Positions 1 to 10,399 of a DNA stretch of 64,000 nt are shown in pieces. Each line of letters begins with the position of its first letter. Within the stretch, counting starts at the first letter, position 1. The notes under the pieces are model-generated. The model did not search any database. It was not told where the DNA came from and was given only the letters and a program-made list of their open reading frames with translations. Source of the stretch: Diphasiastrum complanatum. Lineage: Eukaryota; Streptophyta; Lycopodiopsida; Lycopodiales; Lycopodiaceae. Both the position numbers and the translations under genes were made by a program. Location of the stretch: positions 16,947,502 through 17,011,501 of the forward strand of contig CM055114.1 in NCBI GenBank assembly GCA_029204225.1, written 5' to 3'.

Positions 1-273
1 CAGTTTTAAGTTCTGAGAGGTACTCCAAAAAATAAGAAAAACTCAACAAATAGTAGCTGATTGCTTAAAACATTAAGGAATTGACTATTACAAATAAGAA
101 ATCCTCGTTGGTAGCAGGATTGAGTTTTACCGAATATTTGATTGGTACATGTTATACATCTCATAGTTATATTATGAGTGAATATGCAACATCTTTAAAA
201 GAAACAATGTCAAATGGCACACATCATGAGCCATAAAGGCACGCACTCAATAAGAACAAAAAAGTATACTCAC

Positions 274-445
274 TCCATAACAACGTAAACATTGACATTG
301 TCTTCACAAGCATCATAAAATCGAACCAAATTGTCATGCCCCGATAATGCTCTTAGAATCTTCACCTCTCTCCTTACATCTTCAATGGCTATGGCAGTCG
401 TCATCTGCACAAGTGACTCCCGTTACCTTAGGCAACACATCAAAC

Positions 446-523
<78 letters not shown>

Positions 524-1810
524 ACGTCATGTCCCAGGATTGGACTGATCTCGGAATTGTCCCGTAAGGAGGTCAATAGGCCTATCTCGCTCGTAAATTA
601 GTTATCGCTATACTAAAGTCATAATTGATCATTTAGTGACCTAAAAGTCAAGATGGTGGATTTGCACAATACTAGCAGTGATGCATAGGAGCGGCTAATG
701 TGGCCCAATTAGGCTGCTGAAGTGTCCTATAGTGAGGTGTCACAGTTCACTCCTAGATGAGGTGGAGCCTTGGAGGGTATAAGTATACCCATAGGCCTCC
801 CTTGGAAAGAGCTTGATCTTGTTTGTGGTAGTTACACGCTTGGAGTGACATCTCTCCCTTTGAGCCATTGTTGGTCCATAGTTTGGGGGCTAGATCTGTT
901 TGATGTAGATTGGTGGGTACGTTTAAGCCACAACTCGTTCCCTTTGGTTCTCCTATTTAGCATCCTAGGCTGAGAGATCTCCATTTTTCATTAGACATGG
1001 TTTTGGCAATTTTGGCTTTGTTAACAATGTTGGTTGTTGAGAGTAGGCTTATCACATTCTTATAGTTTTACCTTGGGATAGTTCAAAGTTTTCCCCCACC
1101 AACTACAGGTGCAAGTAGGTTGTTTTCAGGAGACTCCTACATAGCACCAAATTTGTCATGTGTTCCATGGGAGAGCTAGTCACAAGAACACTTTATCTTT
1201 AAATGCCCTACATACTATGGGATAAGAGAAGGTACTACCACTTTTTCCAAGATCAGCAAGTTACACTCCAATCTCTTATATCATGAGGAGTAGATGTGTG
1301 TTGTATTGATGATGCGAGAGACGCTCCACTTGAGAAGTGACTTTGTCAAACCACTAGTACCAATACTAGCCACCAAATGTTGATCACCTCTTTCTTTTCT
1401 AGACGATCACCCTTGGTATGAACAATCAAATTCGAGGGACAAGGCAAGGATCTCCTCTAGACACCAAGGCCAAAGACGATGTCTACAAATAATAAGACCA
1501 CCACCTTCTAAAGTATCACGCCGATCTACATCTAGAGCATCACACCCCTCTCGAACACTACATTCCTCACGTCATACAGCTCCACCACTAACAACAATCT
1601 AGACTTTTGTCAGTTCACTCTAGCAAGACACAAAGAGATGGTCTTTTTATGACTATATGCCTTTGTTCTTCACATACAAGTCACTTTTTCGAAAGACTTG
1701 GTTCAATTTTAGTCTCATCTTCAGTTTTAGCTAAAGTTTTGAGTTACTATTTTCATATCGAAGATGTTTTATGCTCCCATAGAATCAAATATATTTCAAT
1801 GTACCCTTTT

Positions 1811-1891
<81 letters not shown>

Positions 1892-2477
1892 ATCCACTCT
1901 TATCAAAATAAAGGGTTTGGCAAGCACTATAAGGCAAATTTTTTGAAGATGCTTCTAAATTTACCTGTTACAGCTATTGAGGGAGGCATACCTTTGCCTT
2001 TGAAATGATCTTAACAGCGACGGACTGCCCCTTGAGTTCTCCTTTCCTGGCCCTAGCATAGCATGTATGGCCAAAGTGACCTCGGCCGATTTCATGGCCA
2101 AGCTCATACTTTGATGAGAAATTCTTGGAGTAGCCAAAATTCTGATCAAGAGGCTTTTCAATTTCGATACCCTCGGGAATAGTTCCTTCCTTGGGCTTTG
2201 CTTTGCCCTGCCTTTTGGCTAGTGAAGCTTGGATATGCTTTGCAGGCGAAGGGGGAGGGAAAGGCCTTCTGAACTTGCGGCGAGGAGTAGCAGGAAGCGG
2301 AGAGGTGCCATAGTTTGGCAAAGGACTCGCAGGCGAGAATCGTGAAGGGCTGTAAGATGATTTGGAGGAACGAGCAGGAGACCCAACTGTGACCCCATTG
2401 GTACTTCCATTTTTCAATCCATTCTCATCCTTTTTCACTGAGCTGGAGGAAGCAACCTTTCCATAACACTGGCCCAT
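274..2477 (-). CDS. CRK: CDPK-related protein kinase (CRK), 5' part, two exons, runs off the left edge
   Basis: Two exons of a plant CDPK-related Ser/Thr kinase. Exon 1 is 1992-2477 (162 codons) and ends AAAG|GTATGC; exon 2 is 274-404, from TTGTGCAG|ATG to GGA|GTGAGT. The splice phases (0, then 2) keep one frame. The protein starts MGQCYGK: Gly2 is a likely myristoylation site and Cys4 a likely palmitoylation site, implying membrane attachment. A Ser/Pro-rich linker follows, then the CRK signature [13 protein letters not shown] (about residues 70-82), the glycine loop GRGHFG (131-136) and the VAVK lysine (K156). Exon 2 encodes [20 protein letters not shown], with E175 as the likely helix-C glutamate, up to the hinge VYVVME. 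In this family a kinase domain and degenerate EF-hands follow; these, with the rest of the gene, would lie left of base 1. The 1.6-kb intron carries two microsatellites. Family assignment is firm; substrate is unknown. Confidence 0.93.
449..520. repeat. (CT)36 microsatellite in the CRK intron
   Basis: Uninterrupted CT dinucleotide run of 72 bp, just upstream (in the gene's sense) of the acceptor of CRK exon 2. On the coding strand it is a GA run, about 45 bp from the splice acceptor. Confidence 0.98.
1813..1890. repeat. Compound (TC)n(AC)n microsatellite in the CRK intron
   Basis: About 30 TC units (1813-1872) run directly into about 9 AC units (1873-1890), 100 bp inside the donor end of the CRK intron. 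It is on the same strand phase as the run at 449-520. Open frames across it encode only Ser-Leu repeats and are not genes. Confidence 0.97.
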
Positions 2478-3350
2478 TGCATCAGTTACCTTTTCCTGAT
2501 GCTACAATATCCAATTGACTCTTTCACCACTGTATCTTGTCATATCTTACTACCGAAATTCTGTAGATCTCTTCACTACAAGACTGTTTTTACGTATCAA
2601 ACAGCAATAGTTATACGCCTTTTCCAGATCGGATGCTGACTACACGGGATTAAACCCCTTTGTTTGGCATTTTTTGGCAACCCGTCCACTTTACGTACAC
2701 CGGAGGTATATCACACCGCAGAAATCTAACCTAACCATGTTGTAATTACGAAGCAAAGCTAGAAGACAACAATAGCTCCTTGAACCTCTCATCTGTGAAG
2801 ATGCTTCTCTCACGACTGCTGCTTGATCCTCGTCTTTCCTGGGTACACCAGCTCGCTAGCCCTGCAGTGGAAGCCAGAAGAAGAAGTAAAAGAGGGTGTG
2901 GAGGTGTAAGCTGCTGCAAGACTGCCAAGCGAAATGCTACATGAGGGTGTAGTGGGTGCAAGAGAGCGAGCGAGCTCACATTAATAAGAGGAGAGTGAAA
3001 TAGGAGGCAATATTTTGCACAATGATAAGAGCGAGCTAGGTCAGAGTTTGAAAAGGTGACATATATATATGGGATCGAAAGAGAGCGATCACGTAGAGAG
3101 AAAGAAAGGAAGGAAAAAATGGCAGCAGTGTGCATGAACAGTAAGAAAGCGAGAGAGGGGACACGGCCGCTGCGGCCTGCGACCTGCCTCCCTTGATAGG
3201 CTGCGAAACAGAAGCAGCAGCAGCCAAAAAGAAGAAAAGAAGCAGCCAAAACTTAAAAAAGAGATGAAATGTCGGCCTCCCCATTCAGGACCCCAAGAAG
3301 TCCCCCCTCCATTCCTCCCTTTTAAAATATTCATAATAGCTTAAAAGAGT
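2478..3350 (-). promoter_or_regulatory. CRK upstream region with possible TATA element
   Basis: This is the 5' flank of the CRK gene. On the minus strand a TATATATAT tract at 3060-3073 could be a TATA box, about 590 bp before the start codon; that would require a long leader or a leader intron. The proximal 900 bp is rich in C/T on the sense strand, as plant leaders often are. Open frames here are Leu/Phe/Ser-rich by composition and match nothing I know. Confidence 0.25.
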
Positions 3351-3359
3351 CTTCATTGT

Positions 3360-3457
3360 TGTTGAAGGCACTAACTGAAACATCATTAAAGTCTTTAATG
3401 TTGAAGGCACTAAATGAAACATAAGTAATTGTTGAAGGCACTCTAGGAAACATAAGT
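3360..3457 (+). repeat. Short imperfect tandem repeat, three copies
   Basis: Three copies of GTTGAAGGCACT(A/C)(A/T)..GAAACAT, starting at about 3361, 3401 and 3430, with spacing of 40 and 29 bp. They are noncoding and lie between the CRK upstream region and the first retrotransposon relic. Confidence 0.75.
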
Positions 3458-3754
3458 TATTGTCGAACATTTCAAGGCTTCTCGAGTTCACAAGTTCTTG
3501 GGAAAACCACGGGCATAGCCTTGATCATTCACAACCAACTATCATTAGAAGTTTTAAAAAAATGCAATGGATTTATGTCTAGTTCATGGGTTAATGTCAA
3601 ACCACAACTACCTATTTTGGCTTGAGATTTTTTAAATCTATTGTTAATAGTGTTGTGTGATGTTGGAATCATGATCTCTTAGCGATTCATGATTTGATGG
3701 ATATGGTACTATAGATTGAGCTAAGACCTTGACTAGCATAAGATATTCACAAAT

Positions 3755-4460
3755 ATGATAAGAGAGCTACATATCATAAAGATTAATTTGCTTAATGAAC
3801 TCCTAGAGGAGGTAAGAGCATGTACAACAACAAAAGATGTGTGGGATATCCTTCAAAGGACCCATGAACCTATGAATACATCAAAGAGGTTGACTTTTAA
3901 AAGTCAAGTCAATCAATTTTATAGATATAGTACGGAATTTGCTCATCCATATGTTTTACAAGTCAAGTCTCTAAAAGGTGAGCTAGATTGTATAGGTGAT
4001 GTTGCAAAAGTGGGTTAACTTGTGCAATTCCTATTCAAATGTTTTAAAGATGAATATGAGAACTTGGTTTGAAGTTAATTCAATTTTAAAAGACTTGAGA
4101 ATTGCATTGGTGGCCAAGGAGCATTGACTAGCCAACATGAAGTCAAGGGAAGTTCATCTCCCAACTCCAATGATGATGAAAGGCTTACTTCATCAAAGGA
4201 AAGTGGATGGGCAAAGCAAATGGATGCAATAAGCAAATATCAAGGTTAAAGACAAAGGAAGAAAGAATATTTCACATGATGGGGAAAAAGATAAATCTTA
4301 TATCGAATGTTTCAACTTTGGGAAGCATGCTCATTATGCATATGAATGCTTCAAGAATAATGAAAATCATAGAGAAGGTGGCAAGCAAACTAACTTCATC
4401 AATGGTCATGATCCTATTGTCAATAGATATGTTATCTTTGATAACCATTTTTTTGTTAGA
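3755..4460 (+). pseudogene. Ty1/Copia gag relic
   Basis: The frame from 3755 encodes a segment typical of the Copia gag (UBN2-like) domain, with TTKDVWDILQRTHEP followed by a helical stretch. After a stop at 4016 a second segment contains CFNFGKHAHYAYEC (about 4300-4345), a degenerate CCHC zinc knuckle in which the second cysteine is Phe. The protein would coat retrotransposon RNA. Stops and frameshifts make it inactive. No LTR or pol was found attached; the relic ends in the GT microsatellite at 4474. Confidence 0.7.
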
Positions 4461-4470
4461 ATTTGTCTCA

Positions 4471-4473
<3 letters not shown>

Positions 4474-4528
<55 letters not shown>
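4474..4528. repeat. (TG)n microsatellite
   Basis: Uninterrupted TG run of about 55 bp, at the 3' end of the Copia gag relic and directly before TTAGG-type repeats. Confidence 0.97.
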
Positions 4529-4530
<2 letters not shown>

Positions 4531-4680
4531 GGCTTTAAACATTAATCATTAGGGTTAGGCTTTGGGCATTAGGCATAAGACATTAGGCTTTAGGAATTAG
4601 GCATTAGGGTTAGGTTGTAGACATTTTCATTAGGGTTAGGCTTTAGGCATTAGGCTTTAGGCATGTGTTTGTGTGTGTGT
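4529..4680 (+). repeat. Degenerate TTAGG(G)/TTTAGG-type repeats
   Basis: Many copies of ATTAGGCTTTAGGCATTAGG and ATTAGGGTTAGGC. They resemble the plant telomere unit TTTAGGG but are interrupted by GCAT/GCTT spacers and never form a clean heptamer array. They are best read as a local minisatellite with telomere-like words rather than a true interstitial telomere. Confidence 0.6.
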
Positions 4681-4688
4681 GTGAGTTA

Positions 4689-4812
4689 GGCATATGTCTG
4701 TGGTAAGTGATCAGCCGAATATTTGTGTAAGTAATCAGCCGAATGTTTGAGGTAAGTGATCAACCAAATGTTTGAGGTAAGTGATCAGCCGAATGTCTCT
4801 GGTAAGTGATGA
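4689..4812 (+). repeat. 25-bp tandem repeat, about five copies
   Basis: The unit is GGTAAGTGATCAGCCGAATG plus TTTGA, with a few substitutions (for example GATCAACCAAATG in one copy). It follows the TTAGG-type repeats without a break. Confidence 0.85.
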
Positions 4813-4859
4813 TTTGTCAGATGTAGCTTTAGTTACAATGTCGAATCTAGATTCAATAA

Positions 4860-5215
4860 CATGTGGATGTAACTCGTCATATGTGATTCAATAACTCATC
4901 GGATGTAACTTGTCGGATGTAAACCCTCAGACGTAAACCCTTGGACGTAAACCCGAATGGCCAGACCCGAAGGGCAGATCCGAAGGCTTGGGTCCCAACC
5001 TTTTTACGTCCAAAGGTGTTACGTCCGACTGGGAGGGGATCCGAAGGCCATTTTGTAAGCCAAATGGAAGAGCCCGTCATTGAATCTGCTGAACATAGAA
5101 TGGACATAGCCCCATCGGATCCAAACCCATCGGACGTAGTCCCATCGGATGTAGTCCCATCAGATCCAAACCCTCGGACATAAACCGTCGGACATAAGTC
5201 GTCGAACGTAGACCT
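4860..5215 (+). repeat. Degenerate short-unit repeat (TCGGATGTA / CGGACGTA)
   Basis: Repeated words such as CATCGGATGTAGTCC, CTCGGACGTAAACC and ACTCGTCGGATGTAA occur every 10-20 bp in one orientation for 350 bp, around a less repetitive core at 4960-5100. Frames encoding DPNPSDVVPSD-type peptides on both strands are by-products of the repeat. Confidence 0.75.
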
Positions 5216-5269
5216 TGACACACAAAGGTATTGGAGGTGGACATTTATCTTTCGCTGCTACTGCTAGGG

Positions 5270-6118
5270 CAATCCTTCTGGCAGGATTTTGATGGCCAAC
5301 GCTATTCGAAGACACCCATACTTATGTAAAAGTATGTGACGTTTGTCAAGGAGCAAAGAATATTCAGAAAGCCGACACAATCTCCTTACTCCAATATTTG
5401 AAAGTGACACATTCTACAAGTGGATATTGATTTTGTTGGTCCTATTAGTCCAACAACACATGGCACACAATCACGATACATCCTGATTGCCACAGATTAT
5501 GCAACAAAATGGATAGAGGCTAGAGCGACATGAAATGTCGACACAAAAACTGTAGCACGCTTCCTCTATGAAAACATTATCACTTGATTTGGTTGTCCAA
5601 TCAAACCTGTAAGTGATCGTGGGTCTCACTTCCTTAATGTAGTAATCAACAGTTTATTAACTCATTACTTCTTTATTCATCAAAAAAGTATCCCATACTA
5701 TCCTAGGTGCAATGGAGAAGCTGAAACCACAAACAAAACGATTTGCAAGATTCTCACTAAGATAGTAGAAACAAGTAGAACAGACTGGGAAATGAAGTTA
5801 TTCTCTGCTATTTGGGCTTATAGAACACCGCCAAAACGTTGGAAAATACCATTTGAATTGGTGTATGTCCAAGAGGCCGTTATGTCAGTGGAATTTTTAA
5901 TTCCTTCCCTACGTGTAACTTTGGCATATGCTACTGACTTGTGTGACGATATTACTTATCAACACCAAGTGCAAAGACATTTTGGATCGATTTGCCAAAT
6001 TTTCACCTATTTGCCTAGAAGAACATTAATACTTTTGGATTTAAAGAGAAGCCTAAGAAATTTACCAACATGTTGTAGCAGCCCTATGCAAAATTCCTTG
6101 ACAAGTGTCGACAAATGA
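5270..6118 (+). pseudogene. Ty3/Gypsy integrase relic, copy 1
   Basis: Broken frames encode a Gypsy-type integrase: KVCDVCQGAKN (second half of the HHCC finger, about 5330), FVGPI near 5435, YILIATDYATKWIEA, then SDRGSHF (second catalytic Asp) and NGEAETTNKT (catalytic Glu retained), and finally KLFSAIWAYRTPP. The integrase would join element cDNA to the chromosome. Stops at about 5531 and 5585 and frameshifts inactivate it. It is a diverged paralogue of the copy at 7180-7915 and precedes it in the same orientation. Confidence 0.85.
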
Positions 6119-6460
6119 ACTTCTTCGATCAAGACAACAATTGGATCTTATCTAGAATATGTCCTGTAGACTTGATGCAGGCATATCAGTGCTAAAAGAA
6201 GATGATGATCACTCACGATGGAACCGGAGCACCAGAGAAAATCCGGTCTATCAACCAACAAGGAGTTGGTCCTGGTGTGCCACTAGAAGGATCTACCACT
6301 GGCTCTATCCGTAATCCTACCATGGATTCCTCCGCTTACACCCAGTAATTCCAGGAGTTGGATCCGATACTTCGTTTGATGAGTATTGAGCAGCACTGTT
6401 GAAGTTTGGACATACCTATAAAGGTAGTGCTGATATAGTAGTACAAGAAAGTGCATCTTA

Positions 6461-8226
6461 TTGCATATCCATTGTCTTTCTCGTGACGTTGGAGTTCTAC
6501 TGAGACAAAGGATTGCCACCAATACGGCTAATGTCAACCAACCGCTACAAACTAAAAACGAACATCTTATGATAGCAATGCTCTTCTATCGATCAACATT
6601 CTTTCAGGACAATATGTGTACAACCACCGAGAGAGAAGCATTGGCGATGGTCTATGTTGTGCAACAACTAAGACATTATTTATTAGGCCAGACCTATGCA
6701 TTCTACACATACCATCAAGCCCTTCTATATATCGTTAATAAATCCTGTAAAATGGGAAGTATAGCTCGATGGCTGTTGATTTTAGAGGAATTTAGTTTCC
6801 ACATAGTCGTTCGGAAAGGGACCCAACATTTCATGGCGGACTACCTTTCCAGACTACCAAGTGCTGAAAAAGCAACTGCACCAGTCAACGATGATCTCCC
6901 TGATGCCTGCCTTTTTCAGATCGATGCTACACCCTTATGGGCTGAGGAGATCACCCAGTTCCTCACAACATGCAGACTCAAAGAAGGCCTGAGTACGGTG
7001 GCAAAAAGAAATTTTTTGCTTAAAGCAGCGCCCTTTCAGTTAATTGCGAGACAATTTTACAAAAGGGGCGTTGACGGTATCATTCGCAGATGTGCTTATG
7101 AATCTGAGATACGACCTATCATATCTCAGACTCATGAGGGCATTGGAGGTGGCCACTTTTCTACTGAAGCCATGGCAAAGATTATCCTTCGAACATGACT
7201 GTGGTGGCCATATTTGTTTAACGGCACGTTTGTTGTCATTAAAGCATGTGATGTCTGTCAACGAGCCAAGAAAAACACCAAAGTAGCTTTCACGCCATTG
7301 ACTCCCATTATAGAAGGCGAATCCTTCCATAAGTGGGGAATTGACTTTGTTGGACCAATCAGTCTAGCAGCAAAACATACTCAAGCTCGTTACATCCTCA
7401 TAGCCATAGATTACGCCACTAAGTGGGTGGAGGCTTGAGCAACGAAGGACGCCAACGCAAAAACAGTCGCGCGTTTTCTTTATAAAAACATTATTACACA
7501 TTTTGGCTGTCCTATTGAGCTAGTTAGTGATCGCGGCACGCATTTTTTAAATGTTGTCATTGATAACCTCCTACGCCTTTACCTTGTTGTTCACAGAAAA
7601 AGTACACCATACTACCCTAGATGTAATGGCCAGGCTTAATCAACTAGCAAGACGATATGTAAAATTTTGACCAAGATAGTTGAAACCAGTCGTTCTGATT
7701 GGAAAACAAAACTTTTTTCAGCTGTTTGGGCTTACCGCATCACCCCGAAGAAAGCCACTAGGTGGGTTACCCCTTTCCACTTAGTATATGGTCAAGAGGC
7801 AGTAATGACAGTAGAATTCTTAGTCCCATCATTACGAGTCATGGAAGCTTTTTCAATAGATCTCTGTGAAAAAGCTGCAATCAAACAACAACTCAAAACA
7901 AGCTATTTATGTTAACCCAGTTATGCGAGACAAGACTTATATCTTACCACACACAACTGGTTTATAAACGATGCCAAAAGGCCTGGCATGACCGTCACCT
8001 ACGCAATAAAGATCTACATTTAGGTGACTAGGTGCTTCTTTATACATCCAAAAAGCACCTCGGCAAATTGAAATTTAGAAGTGAGGGACCGTATGTTATT
8101 AATAAAATTTTTCCTAATGGTGCAGTCCAATTGCAAACACTTGACGGAATCCTCCTAGACACTATCATAAACAATGGTCGTCTAAGGCGGTATTACGAAG
8201 AGTTGTTTTTTGTTGACCCAATTTAA
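6461..8226 (+). pseudogene. Ty3/Gypsy RNase H-integrase relic, copy 2
   Basis: The C-terminal half of a Gypsy polyprotein. First RNase H: TTEREALAMVYVVQQLRHYL, then FYTYHQALLYI, where the usual catalytic Asp (TDHQAL) is Tyr; then RKGTQHFMADYLSRLP. Next the integrase: THEG/GGHFS and CDVCQRAK (HHCC finger), WGIDFVGPI and SDRGTHF (two catalytic Asp). The catalytic Glu is lost, because NGQAE reads NGQA-stop (about 7637). The C-terminal part ends GRLRRYYEELFFVDPI at 8226. Other stops are near 7197 and 7437. The reverse transcriptase is missing upstream. Not functional. Confidence 0.92.
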
Positions 8227-8619
8227 CATCTTTTTCCTAGTATATATTTTACATTTTTTATTCTCTCTTTCTATTTTTCTTATGTCCTTGCTTGTAGTTC
8301 TAGTTTTCCATGCCTATTTTTTACCTCGTTCCTTGTTTATACTTCGTACCATTACTTATGTACTTTCTATGCATTCTCTTCTTCCTGTACATATTCCTGG
8401 GTCATGGATGTTCTAGATCAACAAATGATAGGCTACACCATCAGAAATGATTCTCACACTTTAGCCACCTCATCTCTGTCTAACTGGTATTTCAAGCATA
8501 CAAACATTCCTGGGGATACACTCTTTTCATAAGAACTTCTACTCTGGGCCACACTCATATTTTCAACTTGAAGTTCTTCACTAGCATCACACGAATCCAT
8601 TCCTTCATATTGGGATTTT

Positions 8620-8905
8620 GTCAAATCTCAACCGACAGGATCCACTCAAATCTCAACAGACGGGATCAGCTCAAATCTCAACCGACGGAATCAACTCAAA
8701 TCTCAACCGACGGGATCCGCTCAGATCTCAACCGATGGATTTTTTTCAGATCTCGACCGATGCGACTTTCTCAGATCTCGACCGACGTGACTCTCTCAGA
8801 TCTCGACCGACGCGACTATCTCAGATCTCGACCGATGCGACTCTCTCACATTTCAACCGACGTGACTCCATCAAATCTCGACCGATGCTTCTCATTCAAA
8901 ATCCA
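8620..8905 (+). repeat. Minisatellite 1 (TCTCAACCGAC family), 24-25-bp unit
   Basis: About eleven copies of TCAAATCTCAACCGACGGGAT, drifting to TCAGATCTCGACCGATGCGA in the right half. A unit length near 25 shifts the frame each copy, so the peptides NLNRR, KSQPT and QISTD alternate in an open frame. It shares its core with the arrays at 9.5, 13.9, 61.2 and 62.6 kb. Confidence 0.92.
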
Positions 8906-9544
8906 ACAAACAGACACGTCCCATCGCGCCCGAACCTAGCCGACGGCGTCCATAAATGCCATCACCTCGATGCCATTCGCACCTCAGCGAAGTGCGAACT
9001 CTGAGCTCTCTGGCGACGATCTATTGGCGATTTTCCAGCTCTCCTACACGATCCTGGCGCTCTCTCGTTCTGTGTATCTGTGGTTGCTTCCACACCATCT
9101 CCACCCAATATCAACCATCCTAGTGTGTTTTCCATTGAGAGCGCCATCACCAACAATCTCCAAACCTAATATCGCCAGTGGAGAACAAGGCATTTGAAAC
9201 ATTTCGCATGCTGAGGGGTAGTGTCACGCAAGCATTCAACATGCTTCTATTACACTATTGAGTATCACCTTTTAATCATACACACTTTTCTTTCATCATC
9301 TCCAAAAACCCGTTTTCACCCAAAGCTACTTTCTTTACATCTCCCAATATATTCATCCTTTTTGCTCAGTCGCAAACATATATGCACATCTTCTTTTCCG
9401 AAACTTATACATTCAATTGTTCACACCATACTTAGTTTGCCACACATCCTCTATACCCTTCTATCCACAACACCTCCACTTTCACACACCTTCCTTCCCA
9501 ACCTCAGTTCCTCACAGTCCATTCCTTTCCTGCCATCACTCCCT

Positions 9545-9735
9545 TCAGCCAAACCTTCCATCACATCTCAGCCGATGCCTTTCTATCACATCTCAGTCGA
9601 CACCTTTCTATCACATCTCAGCCGACGCCTTTCTATCACATCTCAGCCGACAACCTCCGATCAAATCTCAGCTGACGCCCTCCGCTCACATCTCAGCCGA
9701 CGCCCTCCGCTCTCATCTCAACCGACACCCCTTTT
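9545..9735 (+). repeat. Minisatellite 2 (TCTCAGCCGAC family)
   Basis: About seven to eight copies of CACATCTCAGCCGACGCCTT with variants. The same core as the array at 8620, with AGCCGA in place of AACCGA, embedded in C/T-rich DNA. Confidence 0.9.
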
Positions 9736-9765
9736 TCCAGATTCTTATTTCCCAGCTTTTTTATC

Positions 9766-10238
9766 ATGTCTACCAACCCTGCCTCCAGTTCTGATGACCT
9801 TGATGCCAATAAGCTCGACATCCAATTGTCCAAACTGGATCTTATTGAAATGCAACAGTGGTACCAACAGGCAACATCCTTTTTTCAAGCCATTGAGTTC
9901 CAGATGCCAGTCCTGACGGGGTATCAAAGCTCGTACCTCGTGCATATGATATATGCCAACTACAATGCTACAGCAAGGTCGTGCCAGCTAATAGTTCATC
10001 ATGTGCGGAACTATGTTTACAGCATATCATTTGCACCGGCCGACTTGCAACCTTTTGGGTTCCCAAGAGGACCAATGTTGTCATTAGGACACTTAAAAAA
10101 ATTGAGCAAACAGCATATTTCAAATTCATTGACCCATTCGTGGCCAAGTGGAAAAACAAGGACGGGTATCGAGTCGAAGAAATCAATGACCCACAACTAC
10201 AAGCGGCATGTGCGTACTTGACAAAGTGCACACAATGA
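9766..10238 (+). other. Unrecognised open frames, possible element-encoded protein
   Basis: The frame 9766-10221 begins MSTNPASSSDDLDANKLDIQ and contains LIEMQQWYQQATSFFQAIEF, an amphipathic, coding-like stretch. The overlapping frame 9981-10238 ends KWKNKDGYRVEEINDPQLQA and also looks coding-like. A frameshift near 9980-10100 may separate two parts of one former protein. It follows minisatellite 2 directly, as gag follows the leader in the Gypsy element at 16.8 kb. I do not recognise a domain. Confidence 0.35.
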
Positions 10239-10399
10239 CCAAGAACCAAGTTGCAGAGGGTACCCATGTCCCTGTTTCACATGATGGCAGATTCACGACT
10301 GCATGCCCATAACCTCTATGATTGGGCACAGTTTCAAACTCTAAGAGATACTGTTCAATCATGAAACAAACCATAAAATATAGTTGTTGTCGATACAAT

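Larger units (their letters stand above)
8227..9765 (+). other. C/T-rich noncoding DNA after Gypsy pol, with two minisatellites
   Basis: No gene is recognised. The stretch is rich in C and T on the plus strand, like the leader of the Gypsy element at 13.6-16.8 kb, and holds minisatellites at 8620-8905 and 9545-9735. At 9211-9222 GAGGGGTAG|TGTCACG resembles a polypurine tract followed by an LTR start, but I found no matching LTR end. Confidence 0.5.

Noticed and set aside
331-601. Open frames of Ser-Leu or Arg-Glu repeats across CT/GA runs (also at 1607-2008 and 53701-53988)
   Set aside because: Any dinucleotide run stays open in several frames; the flanking residues match nothing, and two of the runs lie inside the CRK intron.
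2746-3334. Leu/Phe-rich minus-strand frames of 80-167 codons upstream of CRK, resembling a signal peptide
   Set aside because: Overlapping in all three frames and driven by C/T-rich composition; no conserved residues seen.
4207-4545. 112-codon frame ending in a Cys-Val repeat
   Set aside because: The tail is the TG microsatellite; the true relic frame is a different one that carries the degenerate zinc knuckle.
4529-4680. True interstitial telomere
   Set aside because: TTTAGGG never repeats cleanly; other spacers break every unit.
5270-8226. Endogenous pararetrovirus (caulimovirid)
   Set aside because: The domain order RNase H then an HHCC/DDE integrase is that of Ty3/Gypsy; no movement-protein motif was seen.
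8568-9004. Repeat-protein genes across minisatellites 1 and 2
   Set aside because: The frames rotate with the 25-bp unit, so the repeat, not selection on a protein, explains the lack of stops.
9211-9225. LTR start after GAGGGGTAG
   Set aside because: A plausible polypurine tract and TG, but no second LTR, LTR end or primer site could be paired with it.
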